Assembly (NCBI RefSeq): GCF_042445055.1
Contig: NZ_CP170341.1
Location: forward strand, 5,979 to 69,978
DNA: 64,000 nt
Direction: 5' to 3'
Origin: Falsihalocynthiibacter sp042445055
GTDB taxonomy: Bacteria > Pseudomonadota > Alphaproteobacteria > Rhodobacterales > Rhodobacteraceae
Numbering within the stretch: position 1 is the first letter of the stretch; each line of letters starts with the position of its first letter. This document shows positions 1-9,413 of this stretch, piece after piece. The position numbers and the translations under genes are program-made. The notes under the pieces were generated by a model. That model had not been told where the DNA came from. It did no database searches and worked only from the letters and a program-made list of their open reading frames with translations.

Positions 1-3000
1 GATCAGGATGCTGCCGATACGCTGACATATGAAATCGTCAGTGGTGCGCCTGCGGGTATTACGGGGATTGTTGACGGTGTTCTAAGCGGTATCCCGAGCG
101 AAGTCGGCGCATTTGACGTGGTGATTTCGGCCTCTGACGGGATTGCCCCGCCGGTGCAGACCACCATCGTTTTGAATGTGGACGAGGCGGATAATACCTA
201 TGGCCGCGTCGCACCAACGCAGGACCTTGATGAGGATGGCGCGCTGAACGCGACGGATCCGGATGTGGACGGCGATGAAATTCTCAATGTCGACGACAGC
301 TTTGCCTATGATGCAGACAACGGCACCCTGATTGCGGATGGCGAGAGCATCGACCTGACGTTTGATGTGAACGGCACCCCGTATCAGAACGGGTTTACGG
401 GTCTGTTGCAGGCAGGGGTCAAGGATAGTTCCGACCTCAAGGATTTCGACGAGGACACTGGCAGCACTAGCGTTGCGAATGGTTTGCTGACCACCACATC
501 AACGACGGGTGATACTGGTACGGTCAATACCCCCGAGGACGACTTCCAACTGGGTGTCAAGAATGCCGACTTTACCGTTGAAGCGCGTGTGCTCAACCCA
601 TTCATGACTGATCCTGCGGTTAGTTATTCGCAGATCGGTGTGCATGTGGGCATAGACAGCACGGATTTCGCGAAGTTCGTCTTTGGCAACGCGGTTGAGT
701 TCTCAACCCGCACCAATGATGTTGAAGCCAAAGTGTCGGGCGGCAATCAACCTCTGCCAAATGGCCTGACAACGGCGGATTTCTCAGCGGTGGATATCAC
801 GCTCAATGTGAATTCAACCAGCCCGACATCGGCGACGATTTCGGCGGTCGCGACATTCCTTGATGAGAATGGCAACGGCATCGCGGGCGCCACGGGCATC
901 AGTTTCGGCTCTGCCGAGATCAGTGGCGCCTTGGCTGCGGCACTTGCGGATGAAACTGTGGGTGTTGGCACGGGCTTTACCCATGTGCATGCAGGGGCGG
1001 GTCAATTTGACGCTCAACTTGATAGCTTCAAGGTCACCGCAGTGGATGGCGGTTCGGTTGATCCGACCAATGCCCTGAATGTATTTGCCGAAGAGGACGA
1101 CATCTTTACGGGGAACAGCTATGGCGCGACAGAAGTCGGCTCGGCGGTGCTCGAAGTGATGACGGGTAATAACAACATCGAAAGCTCGAACTATGGTGCG
1201 AATTCTTTCCAACTGACCAATACGGGGGACAAGAAAATCGCGGCGGTGTTTATCGATGTGACAACGGCGCTTTATCAGGACAGCGTGTTTGATCCGGATG
1301 GTGCGGGCGGCGATGATGCCACCAAGCCATGGGGTATCAACTCTGGCGGTCCAGAAACCGGCGCGAGCATCTCTGGCGGAGAGGGCGGTTACTTCCTGCC
1401 CGGTGATGATCCGCTTCCGAACACAACCGGCACTGGCGGCCCGTCAAACGGCGGATATAAAGGCGCAATCGTCAAGTTCACTGATTTCGATAACGGCGAA
1501 ACGGTCGGTTTCTCGGGTGACATGGATCCGAACTCCATTGCGGGCCTAACCAAGGCTTCGGTTGACGGCACGGCGATTGACGGCTGGGACGTGGGCGGCA
1601 TTTCCGGCCATGAGATCATCGGCTCGACGTTTACGATCCTGTTTGACGATGGCACCACCGCAACCGGACAGCTTGCCAGTGACGGCAGCGCCTCCGGCAG
1701 CAAGGGTCTGGCCACCGAGAGCGGATTTACATCCGACGCACCAACGCTTGTCGTCAACGGCTTTGGCGCTGGCGAAGTTGGAACATATGGAGTCGATCAG
1801 CCAAGCATCATTGTAACGGGCGACCCCGGATCAATCGTGCGTATCACTATGACCAAGGGCTTCAACCCAGTTACCAATGATGCAAACGGCATCGCCGATC
1901 TGGTGGACGCGCGTCTTGAGCGGTACGATTTCAAGGCCTCCAACACCTTTGACAACCAGACCATTGATGTGACCATCGGTGCGGATGGGACGTTCGATGC
2001 AACGGGGATGTTTGACTATGACGACTCGTTGAAAAACAACAAAGGTGATGGCACCTTTGACGGTGACGATGTGGCCGATATCGGATTTGTCGCAAGCGTT
2101 ATTGACCCGAACCAAGGAAACATTTCCGTAAGTCCGGTGACTACGCCGATTTACCTGAAGAATGAGGGTGGCCCAGTTGAGGGCGATCCTGTTGGCAACG
2201 ACGGCGGCACAGCCTTGGAGGTCTTTGCCGGTGAATCCGATCTGATCACCAGCGCCATATATAGTGGTGGTGAGCAGGGGTCTGCTGTCCTCGAAGTCCT
2301 CAAGGGCAACGACAATATCGAAGGCTCCAACTATGGCGCGAATTCCTTCGTTGTGACAAATACCGGAGACAAGAAAATCTCGGCGGTGTTCATTGATGTC
2401 TCTGATGCGCTTTATCAAGACAGCGTGTTTGATCCGGACGGCGCGGGCGGCGATAACGTGGCCAAGGCGTGGGCGGTGAACTCCGCAGGTGGAACAGGCG
2501 CGTATATTTCTGGCGGAACGGGTGGCTACTTTATTCCGGGGACAGACCCACTGCCGAACACAACGGGCACGGGTGGCGCATCAAATGGCGGCTACAAAGG
2601 CGCAATCGTCAAGTTCAACGATTTTGACAACGGCGAAACGGTCGGCTTCTCGGGCGATATGGACCCGAACTCGATTGCGGGTCTTACCAAAGCATCCGTT
2701 GATGGAACGGCGATTGATAGCTGGGATGTGGGCGGTATCTCTGGTCATGAATTGATCGGCTCACGCTTTACGGTTCTGTTCGATGATGGCACCACGGCCA
2801 CGGGTCAGCTTGCCAGTGACGGCAGCGCCTCTGGCTCCCAAGCGCTTGCCAGCCAAAGTTTGACACCCGCAACGGCACCGACTCTTACGGTCAATGGCGT
2901 TGCACAGGGAGGCGTCGGAACCTATGGCGGCACCCAGCCCGAAATCATTGTAACGGGCGATCCGGGTGATACCGTTCGCATCACGATGACCAAAGGGTTC

Positions 3001-4497
3001 AATCCGGTTGTCGAAACTTCGAACGGGATTGCACAACTGGTTGAGGATCGGTTGGATCGCTATGACTTCAAGGCGAACAACAACTTTGACACCCAGAATG
3101 TCGATGTTGTGATTGGCGCTGATGGAACCTTCGATGCAACAGGGATGTTTGATTACGACGATGCCGTTGCGAACAACAAAGGTGACGGCACGTTTGCCGG
3201 TGACGATGTTGCGCAAATCGGATTTGTGGCCAGTGTGATCGACCCATCTAACGGCGACCTTGCGATTAGTGACGTCACCGCGCCGATCTACCTGAGCAAC
3301 CAAGGTGGGCCAGTTGTCGGCGATCCTGAACAACCGTTCGAGGGCTACTTCGAGATCATCGGCTCTGGCAGCAATGCCCGTTTCAAGATTCAGGTCGAGG
3401 ATGCCAACGGAACTGGTGGCACCACACCTCCGGGTGACTGGACCTATAGCACCGAACCGGACGGCAACGGTAACCAAGCTGGCGCACAAGGCGACGGATA
3501 CTATATCTGGAAAGAAGGCGCCGTTTCCGGCACCAACGCGCCGCAGGGTATTCTGGAATACGAGATTTACATTCCAGAAGGAGAAGAGGGCGTCTATTCC
3601 TTCCGCGCCCGTGGTTCTCGGGATCAAGGCACCGACAGCGATCAGGCCAATGATATTTGGCTCAAGATCGACGACGATGCCGAGGCGCTACAGGTAAACT
3701 CCACAAACTCTGTGTCCTCTGGTGGCTTTGTCAAAGTCTATGGCGTTGGCACTGGTGGTTGGGGCAACACAGGCACGATCGATAGTGTTTCCGAGGAAGA
3801 GGGCAACTTCAAAGCGTCCTTTGAATTGTCAGCGGGTTTCCACACGATTGCCCTCGCGGGGCGGTCGGGCGGATACCACATCGACTCGTTTGATCTCTAT
3901 AAAGGGACGGGCGGCTTCCCGAGTTCGAATGCAAGTAACTCTGCGTTCATATCGGAACCCCCGAGCGACCCCGGAGAGCCTGGCAGCGAAAGCGTCTATG
4001 CGATCACGTCCTCCAGCGACGACTGGGAAGAGTTCGGCGGCGCAGGCAGTTCCGATCTGGAATTCGGTCTGAATGGTGCTCAATCCCAATCCGTCGGCTT
4101 GCGTTTCACAGGAATCGACATTCCAGAGGATAGCGTGATCTCGGAAGCATACCTTCAGTTCAACGCATACGAAACCAGCTCCGGCAATGCCTCGTTTACG
4201 ATAGAGATAGAGGATACAGAGTCCGCAGCGACGTATTCAGGCGGTTCTACGCCCGACGACAGGGATTATCTGGCAGAGGAGTTCGACTGGAACGATGTGG
4301 AAGAGTGGAGCAACGATGGTATCTATCGCTCGCCCGACATCGCGGACCTGATCGAGGCCGCAATCGGCACCGATGGTGTGTTGGATGGTGAACTTGGCTT
4401 CCGGATTACAGGTTCAGGCAGCCGCGCCGCGCACTCATTTGACTCGGACGGTTTCGCACCTGAACTGGTGATTATGTTCGAAGACGACGGGTTGTAA
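1..4497 (+). CDS. Giant extracellular multidomain protein, 5'-truncated by the window edge
   Basis: The reading frame is open from base 1, so the N-terminus lies outside the window; the first in-window GTG at 118 is not a credible start. The visible ~1,498 residues begin with the end of an Ig/cadherin-like domain, then an Asp-rich thrombospondin-type-3-like calcium segment (about nt 220-330) and a beta-sandwich region. Two tandem ~380-residue units follow (nt 1072-3333). After them comes a Gly-rich carbohydrate-binding-like beta-sandwich (nt 3331-3940) and a final DNRLRE/CBM96-like domain (nt 3990-4494). No catalytic motif was seen. The acidic, Cys-poor composition is typical of secreted calcium-dependent adhesins of marine bacteria. 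No hydrophobic anchor is visible at the C-terminus, so type I export is plausible but unproven. Its function is not known; matrix or surface binding is an inference. Confidence 0.85.
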   Translation, partial: DQDAADTLTYEIVSGAPAGITGIVDGVLSGIPSEVGAFDVVISASDGIAPPVQTTIVLNVDEADNTYGRVAPTQDLDEDGALNATDPDVDGDEILNVDDSFAYDADNGTLIADGESIDLTFDVNGTPYQNGFTGLLQAGVKDSSDLKDFDEDTGSTSVANGLLTTTSTTGDTGTVNTPEDDFQLGVKNADFTVEARVLNPFMTDPAVSYSQIGVHVGIDSTDFAKFVFGNAVEFSTRTNDVEAKVSGGNQPLPNGLTTADFSAVDITLNVNSTSPTSATISAVATFLDENGNGIAGATGISFGSAEISGALAAALADETVGVGTGFTHVHAGAGQFDAQLDSFKVTAVDGGSVDPTNALNVFAEEDDIFTGNSYGATEVGSAVLEVMTGNNNIESSNYGANSFQLTNTGDKKIAAVFIDVTTALYQDSVFDPDGAGGDDATKPWGINSGGPETGASISGGEGGYFLPGDDPLPNTTGTGGPSNGGYKGAIVKFTDFDNGETVGFSGDMDPNSIAGLTKASVDGTAIDGWDVGGISGHEIIGSTFTILFDDGTTATGQLASDGSASGSKGLATESGFTSDAPTLVVNGFGAGEVGTYGVDQPSIIVTGDPGSIVRITMTKGFNPVTNDANGIADLVDARLERYDFKASNTFDNQTIDVTIGADGTFDATGMFDYDDSLKNNKGDGTFDGDDVADIGFVASVIDPNQGNISVSPVTTPIYLKNEGGPVEGDPVGNDGGTALEVFAGESDLITSAIYSGGEQGSAVLEVLKGNDNIEGSNYGANSFVVTNTGDKKISAVFIDVSDALYQDSVFDPDGAGGDNVAKAWAVNSAGGTGAYISGGTGGYFIPGTDPLPNTTGTGGASNGGYKGAIVKFNDFDNGETVGFSGDMDPNSIAGLTKASVDGTAIDSWDVGGISGHELIGSRFTVLFDDGTTATGQLASDGSASGSQALASQSLTPATAPTLTVNGVAQGGVGTYGGTQPEIIVTGDPGDTVRITMTKGFNPVVETSNGIAQLVEDRLDRYDFKANNNFDTQNVDVVIGADGTFDATGMFDYDDAVANNKGDGTFAGDDVAQIGFVASVIDPSNGDLAISDVTAPIYLSNQGGPVVGDPEQPFEGYFEIIGSGSNARFKIQVEDANGTGGTTPPGDWTYSTEPDGNGNQAGAQGDGYYIWKEGAVSGTNAPQGILEYEIYIPEGEEGVYSFRARGSRDQGTDSDQANDIWLKIDDDAEALQVNSTNSVSSGGFVKVYGVGTGGWGNTGTIDSVSEEEGNFKASFELSAGFHTIALAGRSGGYHIDSFDLYKGTGGFPSSNASNSAFISEPPSDPGEPGSESVYAITSSSDDWEEFGGAGSSDLEFGLNGAQSQSVGLRFTGIDIPEDSVISEAYLQFNAYETSSGNASFTIEIEDTESAATYSGGSTPDDRDYLAEEFDWNDVEEWSNDGIYRSPDIADLIEAAIGTDGVLDGELGFRITGSGSRAAHSFDSDGFAPELVIMFEDDGL
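1072..3333 (+). repeat. In-frame tandem duplication of a ~1.14-kb unit
   Basis: Unit 1 (about 1072-2196) and unit 2 (about 2212-3333) encode the same two-part module in the same order. Each opens with an E[VD]FA-like start, then a GSAVLEV strand, a SNYGANSF stretch and an FDPDGAGGD segment. A GGYKGAIVKF segment, a GFSGDMDPNSIAGLTKASVDGTA block and a closing segment with IVTGDPG and TMTKGFNPV follow. The period is 1,137-1,140 bp, about 380 residues, with one codon of length difference near the start. The copies differ at many synonymous sites, so the duplication is not recent. I do not recognise the domain. Confidence 0.85.
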
Positions 4498-4518
4498 TCG
4501 CCAGCAACGAACGAGAAA

Positions 4519-4549
4519 GGGGCGGTCCATTGGACGGCCCCTTTTTTTG
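4519..4549 (+). terminator. Rho-independent terminator of the giant gene
   Basis: Arms GGGGCGGTCC and GGACGGCCCC pair around an ATT loop with one internal G-G mismatch and are followed by a run of seven T. It lies about 20 bp after the stop codon at 4497. It also separates this gene from the convergent tex gene. Confidence 0.8.
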
Positions 4550-4626
4550 TGGCGCGCGCGTGATCACTTTTTCACGTACCCCGAAATCGAGCGACCCGAC
4601 TACTTTAAACGTGCCGATTGATAAAC

Positions 4627-6927
4627 CTAGCGTTTGAGTGCCGCGGCCAAAGCAGAGGCGAGGGCGCCTTGCCCTTCATCCTTGGGTTTTGAGGCTGGTT
4701 TGGCTCTGTTTTTCGGATTTGGTTTCGCGTTTGAGCGGCCACGCGGGGCGGAATCTGTGTTGTTATCTTTGCGCATGGTCAGGCCGATGCGTTTGCGCGC
4801 AACGTCTACTTCGGTCACGCGAACGCGCACGACATCGCCGGTTTTGACGACCTCGTGCGGGTCTTTTACAAAGCGGTCGGCGAGTTGGCTTACGTGGACA
4901 AGGCCGTCCTGATGCACGCCGATATCCACAAATGCGCCAAAAGCGGCAACGTTTGTGACTGTTCCCTCAAGGGACATGCCCGATTTCAAGTCTGTGATGT
5001 TTTCGATGCCTTCGGCGAAGGTGGCCGTTTTGAAAGCGGGGCGGGGATCGCGGCCCGGCTTTTCGAGTTCGGACAGGATATCGCGAACGGTAGGCAGGCC
5101 GAAGTTATCGTTGACGAATTGTTCGGCGTTGAGGCCCGCGAGGGCTTTGCTATCGCCCATGATCGCGCGCACGTCCTTGCCGCAGGCCTGTACGATTTTG
5201 CGGGCGACGCCGTAGGCCTCTGGGTGGACGGAGGAGGCGTCAAGTGGCTCTGTTCCGCCTGAAATACGCAAGAAACCCGCGCATTGCTCATAGGCTTTGG
5301 GGCCGAGGCCCGCGACCTTGAGGAGGGCTTTGCGAGAGGGGAAAGCGCCGTTTTCATCGCGGTGCGCGACGATGTTTTGCGCAAGCGAGGGGCCGAGGCC
5401 CGCGATATGCGACAGGAGCGGCGCGGAGGCCATGTTCAGGTCCACGCCGACCGCGTTCACGGCGTCCTCGACCACGGCGGCGAGGGACTGGGCGAGGTGG
5501 CGCTGATCGACGTCGTGTTGGTATTGTCCGACGCCGATGGCCTGTGGTTCGATCTTGACCAATTCGGCGAGTGGATCTTGCAGTCGCCGTGCAATAGAGA
5601 CTGCTCCGCGCAGAGAAACGTCGATATCGGGGAACTCTTGCGAGGCCAGTTCAGAGGCGGAATAGACCGACGCGCCCGCTTCGGAAACGATTACGGGGCT
5701 GGGGCGTGCGACTCCCGTCGGCAGGTTCTTGAGAACATCCGCCACAAGGCGCTCGGACTCGCGGCTGGCGGTGCCGTTGCCGATGGCGATCAGGGCGACG
5801 CCGTGTTTGCGGATCATGTGGAGGAGAGTTTCCTCAGAGCCGCGAAGATCGTTGCGGGGCTGGAAGGGATAGATTGTGGCCGTGTCGAGGAGCTTGCCCG
5901 TTTTATCCACCACCGCGATTTTACAGCCCGTCCGAATGCCCGGATCAAGGCCGAGTGTCGTGCGCGCACCCGCGGGGGCAGCGAGCAGTAGATCGCGCAG
6001 GTTGCGGGCGAAGACCTCGATTGCCGTAACATGGGCGCGGCGGCGCATATCGGTAAGAAGATCAACGAACATCGTCATGCTCAGTTTTAGGCGCCACGTC
6101 CAATTTGCGGCGTCTTTGAGCCACATATCGCCCGGAGTCTGCCCCGGAATGCCGATCTCTTGGGCGATCATTCCGACCACGCGTTCAACGCCTGTTTCGG
6201 GCTCGGGGGCAATGTCGAGGATAACGATTTCTTCTTTGACAGCGCGCAGGATGGCGAGGGCGCGATGCGAGGGGATGGTGGCCCATTTTTCGGTGTGGTC
6301 GAAATAGTCCGAGAACTTGGCGCCTGCTTCTTCTTTGCCCTTGGAGACGCGGGAGGTGACGAGGGCCTCTTTGTGCATGAATTCGCGCAAACGTCCGAGG
6401 AGGGCTGCGTTCTCGCCGAGCTCTTCGGCAAGGATATCGCGGGCGCCGTTCAGGGCGTCTTTTTCGGTTGGGACGGCCTCGGAGAGGTAGCCGTGGGCGA
6501 GGGCGGTTGGATCGGCGTTGCGGTCGTTCAGGATGCCGCGCAGCAGGGGCTCTAGGCCGTTTTCGCGGGCGATCATCGCTTTGGTGCGGCGTTTGCGCTT
6601 GAAGGGGAGGTAGAGGTCCTCAAGCACGGCTTTGGTGTCTGCGGCGCCGATGGAGCGGGCCAGATCGTCGGTCAGTTTGCCTTGGCTGCTGATTTCGCTG
6701 AGGATGCTGGCGCGGCGCTTTTCCAGATCACGTAGATAGCTCAGACGTTCCGAGAGGCGGCGCAGTTGTGCATCGTCCAAGCCGCCTGTGACCTCCTTGC
6801 GGTATCGCGCAACAAAAGGGACCGTGTCGCCGCCATCCAAGAGGGCGACCGTCGCCGTGACCTGTTCTGGGCGCGCGCCGATGTCGGTTGCGATGTTGCG
6901 GGCGATACGGTCGGCGATAGCGGTCAT
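4627..6927 (-). CDS. tex: Tex-family transcription accessory protein, S1 RNA-binding
   Basis: Tex is a conserved nucleic-acid-binding protein linked to transcription and RNA metabolism in the cytoplasm. The 766-residue length fits the family. The order of parts is a Tex N-terminal helical region, a YqgF/RNase H-like domain (about 325-440, with LGLDPGIRTG), tandem helix-hairpin-helix segments (about 505-555, IAGLGP and VAGLGPKAYEQ) and an S1 domain (about 650-716, EGTVTNVAAFGAFVDIG). A basic, low-complexity C-terminal tail ends the protein. The reading frame extends to 6984, but the ATG at 6927 is preceded by GAAGGAG at good spacing and starts the usual Tex N-terminus (MTAIADRIARNIA), so it is preferred. 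It is convergent with the giant gene. Confidence 0.95.
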   Translation of the reverse strand: MTAIADRIARNIATDIGARPEQVTATVALLDGGDTVPFVARYRKEVTGGLDDAQLRRLSERLSYLRDLEKRRASILSEISSQGKLTDDLARSIGAADTKAVLEDLYLPFKRKRRTKAMIARENGLEPLLRGILNDRNADPTALAHGYLSEAVPTEKDALNGARDILAEELGENAALLGRLREFMHKEALVTSRVSKGKEEAGAKFSDYFDHTEKWATIPSHRALAILRAVKEEIVILDIAPEPETGVERVVGMIAQEIGIPGQTPGDMWLKDAANWTWRLKLSMTMFVDLLTDMRRRAHVTAIEVFARNLRDLLLAAPAGARTTLGLDPGIRTGCKIAVVDKTGKLLDTATIYPFQPRNDLRGSEETLLHMIRKHGVALIAIGNGTASRESERLVADVLKNLPTGVARPSPVIVSEAGASVYSASELASQEFPDIDVSLRGAVSIARRLQDPLAELVKIEPQAIGVGQYQHDVDQRHLAQSLAAVVEDAVNAVGVDLNMASAPLLSHIAGLGPSLAQNIVAHRDENGAFPSRKALLKVAGLGPKAYEQCAGFLRISGGTEPLDASSVHPEAYGVARKIVQACGKDVRAIMGDSKALAGLNAEQFVNDNFGLPTVRDILSELEKPGRDPRPAFKTATFAEGIENITDLKSGMSLEGTVTNVAAFGAFVDIGVHQDGLVHVSQLADRFVKDPHEVVKTGDVVRVRVTEVDVARKRIGLTMRKDNNTDSAPRGRSNAKPNPKNRAKPASKPKDEGQGALASALAAALKR

Positions 6928-7016
6928 GGCGGCTCCTTCAGGTGGGTTGAAGGATGTGATAACTTTGTCGGTGCGGCGCGCCAAGCCCTATATCCCGAGC
7001 AGGCGAAATTCGGCGC

Positions 7017-8531
7017 TTATTCCATCGCGGCGGCGATGAATTTTGCAAAGGGCAGGATATCTTCGGAGACGCTGGCGGCTTCGAGGCTGGCCATATAGGC
7101 ATCGCGATCCTCGACATGGATAACCGTCCACGGCAGGCCAGCGGCGGCCATCATCACGTTCATCAGAAAACGCGCGGTGCGTCCATTTCCGTCGACAAAC
7201 GGATGGATGAACACAAAGATGAAATGCCCCAGAACAATGCGCACATAAGGCTCTGTTTCGGCGCGAAGCAGCTCAAAGAACACAGGCATACAGTCGCGAA
7301 CGGCCTCGACACTCATTGGGACGTGCTGTGATTGGCGAATGTAGACGGGCGCGTTGCGATAGCCCGCGAGATGCGATGCCTTGAGGATACCCGCCGTGAC
7401 CGAGGGCGCGAACAAAGCGCGGTACCAGTCGCCCAGATCGGCCTCTACGACTTCTGCGGCGTCTTGGCCTTCTAGAACGGCGCGCACGCTCTCTTTGACG
7501 CGCTGGAATGCCTCCCAGTAGCCGCGCGCGGCCAGAGCGTCGCGGAGGGCGCGGTCCTCTGGGGTGTCTTCGGGGTTCCAGTTGCCGCCGCGCACTTTCT
7601 CTATGAGATCAGAGGAAACCTGATAGCCCTCAATTGAAAGCGAGTGATAGGCATCGGTGACATAGATATCGTCCATTGCCTTGAGGTAAGCATCAGTTGA
7701 GGCGGGTTCGAGCCGCATCTCGGGCATATTGGCTGTGATCTGCGCACGCATCTTGGCCCATTTCAGACGAATCCGATGCACATGCGGTGAGGTCACGCGG
7801 CCCGCGTTGGCGACGGGGATGGACTGGGCGAAGGGATTGAGTTCGCGGACATCATGATCGGCGGCCTTCATCGCGGAAAGGATATCGTCGGCGATTTTCG
7901 TGCTTCCGATGCTGCGGAAGGCCCCCGCAAGACGCCCCGCGGCGCGGGTGTGGCCGCCATCAAGCAGCTTTGCCAAGAGCAGCGAGGCATCAGGGATGAT
8001 CGCGAGCGCGGTGCGGGCCTCTGTCGGGTGGTTTTCAAAGAAGGATTCGGGGACGTTTATCAACGCATCCTCAAGCGCGAAGAGGCGCAGCCCGTCCTTG
8101 ATCGCGAGGGCATCGCCGTTGGCGACGTTTGTGCGGCTCTCGAAGAGGGAGGTGTTGTGCGGGAAGTTGGTGTTTTTATTGCCGGCCTTGGGCGCGCGCA
8201 CCATGAGTTGGCGCGGCACGGTTGTGTCGCCCGCGTGCAACAATAGAGACTGTTCTGGCGCCAGAGACCAGTTTTCGCCGAACCGCTCGGCCAGATACTG
8301 CGCGCAGAACCCCCAGAACGAAGCATACCACGCGGTGCTCTCTCCGATGCTTTCATTAGGGCGCGAGGAGATATACCAGCCCTTCATAATTTCCTTGAGA
8401 AAGCCGGATTTCATCAGCCGCTCACGATGCGTACGCGACAAATCCGACGAGCGCAGGGCGACTTGGCCCTGTTCCTGAAGGGTATTCAACGCCTGAAGAG
8501 CGTCCGCGAGCTTCTCGGGAGCCGTTGCCAT
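7017..8531 (-). CDS. Fic-family protein with an AbiEi-like winged-helix N-terminus
   Basis: The C-terminal half holds a complete Fic motif, HPFVDGNGRTAR (about residue 443), which in this family transfers AMP or a related moiety to protein targets. Upstream, SLSIEG (about residue 293) fits the [S/T]xxxE[G/N] inhibitory motif placed N-terminal to the core, as in class II Fic proteins. The first ~60 residues (SSDLSRTHRERLMKSGFLKE, then a KGWY segment) resemble the winged helix of AbiEi-type antitoxins and regulators. The protein may therefore bind DNA as well as modify a target. No partner toxin or antitoxin gene is adjacent. The Fic assignment is firm; the AbiEi-like assignment rests on pattern only. 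Confidence 0.9.
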   Translation of the reverse strand: MATAPEKLADALQALNTLQEQGQVALRSSDLSRTHRERLMKSGFLKEIMKGWYISSRPNESIGESTAWYASFWGFCAQYLAERFGENWSLAPEQSLLLHAGDTTVPRQLMVRAPKAGNKNTNFPHNTSLFESRTNVANGDALAIKDGLRLFALEDALINVPESFFENHPTEARTALAIIPDASLLLAKLLDGGHTRAAGRLAGAFRSIGSTKIADDILSAMKAADHDVRELNPFAQSIPVANAGRVTSPHVHRIRLKWAKMRAQITANMPEMRLEPASTDAYLKAMDDIYVTDAYHSLSIEGYQVSSDLIEKVRGGNWNPEDTPEDRALRDALAARGYWEAFQRVKESVRAVLEGQDAAEVVEADLGDWYRALFAPSVTAGILKASHLAGYRNAPVYIRQSQHVPMSVEAVRDCMPVFFELLRAETEPYVRIVLGHFIFVFIHPFVDGNGRTARFLMNVMMAAAGLPWTVIHVEDRDAYMASLEAASVSEDILPFAKFIAAAME

Positions 8532-8747
8532 ACGCGTGCAATCCTACTCTTATTGTGCTGGTCAGTTTTTATCTTATTGTGTTGTACAATTTTTATACAA
8601 CGCTGTCGATCAAAACTTATCTTTTCGCGTCACGATTGGGGCGGCTAGAAAATCAGCGGCCCAAGATCGCTTGACATACTGGCCGATGACGTTACGTAAG
8701 TTCGCGTTTCCCTACAAATCTGCGAGGGAGTCTACTAAGTATTTGTT

Positions 8748-8912
8748 ATGAGCAAAGAAAAATCATCCGCACCAGACAGTCGGGCCGCTAATGCGGCGCG
8801 CAGCGTTTGGGATGCCCTCAATCCCGAAGAGCCGTCGACCAAGTATCTGGTGATCTGGTTTGCCGTTGCGATAACCGTGTTCGCCGTGGGATTTGCGATC
8901 GGGCACACCTAG
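8748..8912 (+). CDS. Small single-pass membrane protein (54 aa)
   Basis: The ATG at 8748 opens a 54-codon frame. It has a polar, Ala- and Ser-rich N-terminal half (MSKEKSSAPDSRAANAARSV) and one C-terminal hydrophobic segment (VIWFAVAITVFAVGFAIG). This is a tail-anchored layout. A GGGAG lies about 17 bp upstream, farther than ideal for a ribosome site. No homologue is recognised. Base composition and codon use look like a real gene, but the evidence is limited. Confidence 0.5.
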   Translation: MSKEKSSAPDSRAANAARSVWDALNPEEPSTKYLVIWFAVAITVFAVGFAIGHT

Positions 8913-9059
8913 CACGCTCCTCGAAGAGACGTTCTCAACATTGACAGACCTAAACGAGCGCGGGGAGATATCTCTGCGTATCGAATTTCGCCGATTGGGG
9001 AAGGTTTGTTGATCAGTAAATACGCGGGCGGGCGCCAGCTGAAGCGTGATTTGTGGTGT

Positions 9060-9233
9060 TTAGTACGGCCAGATAACATTAAGAACGAACATCACCACGA
9101 AAACCCCAAGGAAAATTTTCCATTCGAATGTTTTTTCCTTGGACGGATCAGCGAGGCCAGTTTTGCGCATCACAAAGATGGTCAAGAATATAAGGACTGC
9201 TGAGATGATAGCGTGGGTTAGATCAAACTGCAT
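9060..9233 (-). CDS. Small two-helix membrane protein (57 aa)
   Basis: On the minus strand an ATG at 9233 follows AAGAGG with a 5-bp gap and opens a 57-codon frame. The product has two hydrophobic segments, IISAVLIFLTIFVM and FLGVFVVMFVLNVIW, joined by a charged loop (RKTGLADPSKEKTFEWK), and ends WPY. The good ribosome site and helix layout support a genuine inner-membrane microprotein. Function unknown. Confidence 0.6.
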   Translation of the reverse strand: MQFDLTHAIISAVLIFLTIFVMRKTGLADPSKEKTFEWKIFLGVFVVMFVLNVIWPY

Positions 9234-9413
9234 AAGAACCTCTTAAATGCTTGGTCGTCCGTGTAGCGGACGGAACCTGTTTTCAGTCAATGGCGCGGTG
9301 GTCAGAAAAGCAAGCGCGGTGTTTTTCGAGATTTTCCTTGTGTTGTAGGCCCATAGTACCTTTACCTCTGGGGGTGCCCTTATTGGTCGGGCGGCAAAAC
9401 AAGAGGGCGGGAC

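Noticed and set aside
814..1212. Long antisense frames inside the giant gene (also 1831-2418 and 2761-3627)
   Set aside because: They mirror the repetitive coding strand, have no ribosome sites or recognisable domains, and repeat with the 1.14-kb duplication.
5284..5991. Long plus-strand frame opposite tex (and similar ones opposite ParA and the flippase)
   Set aside because: These are mirror frames of GC-biased real genes, with low-complexity composition and no start signals.
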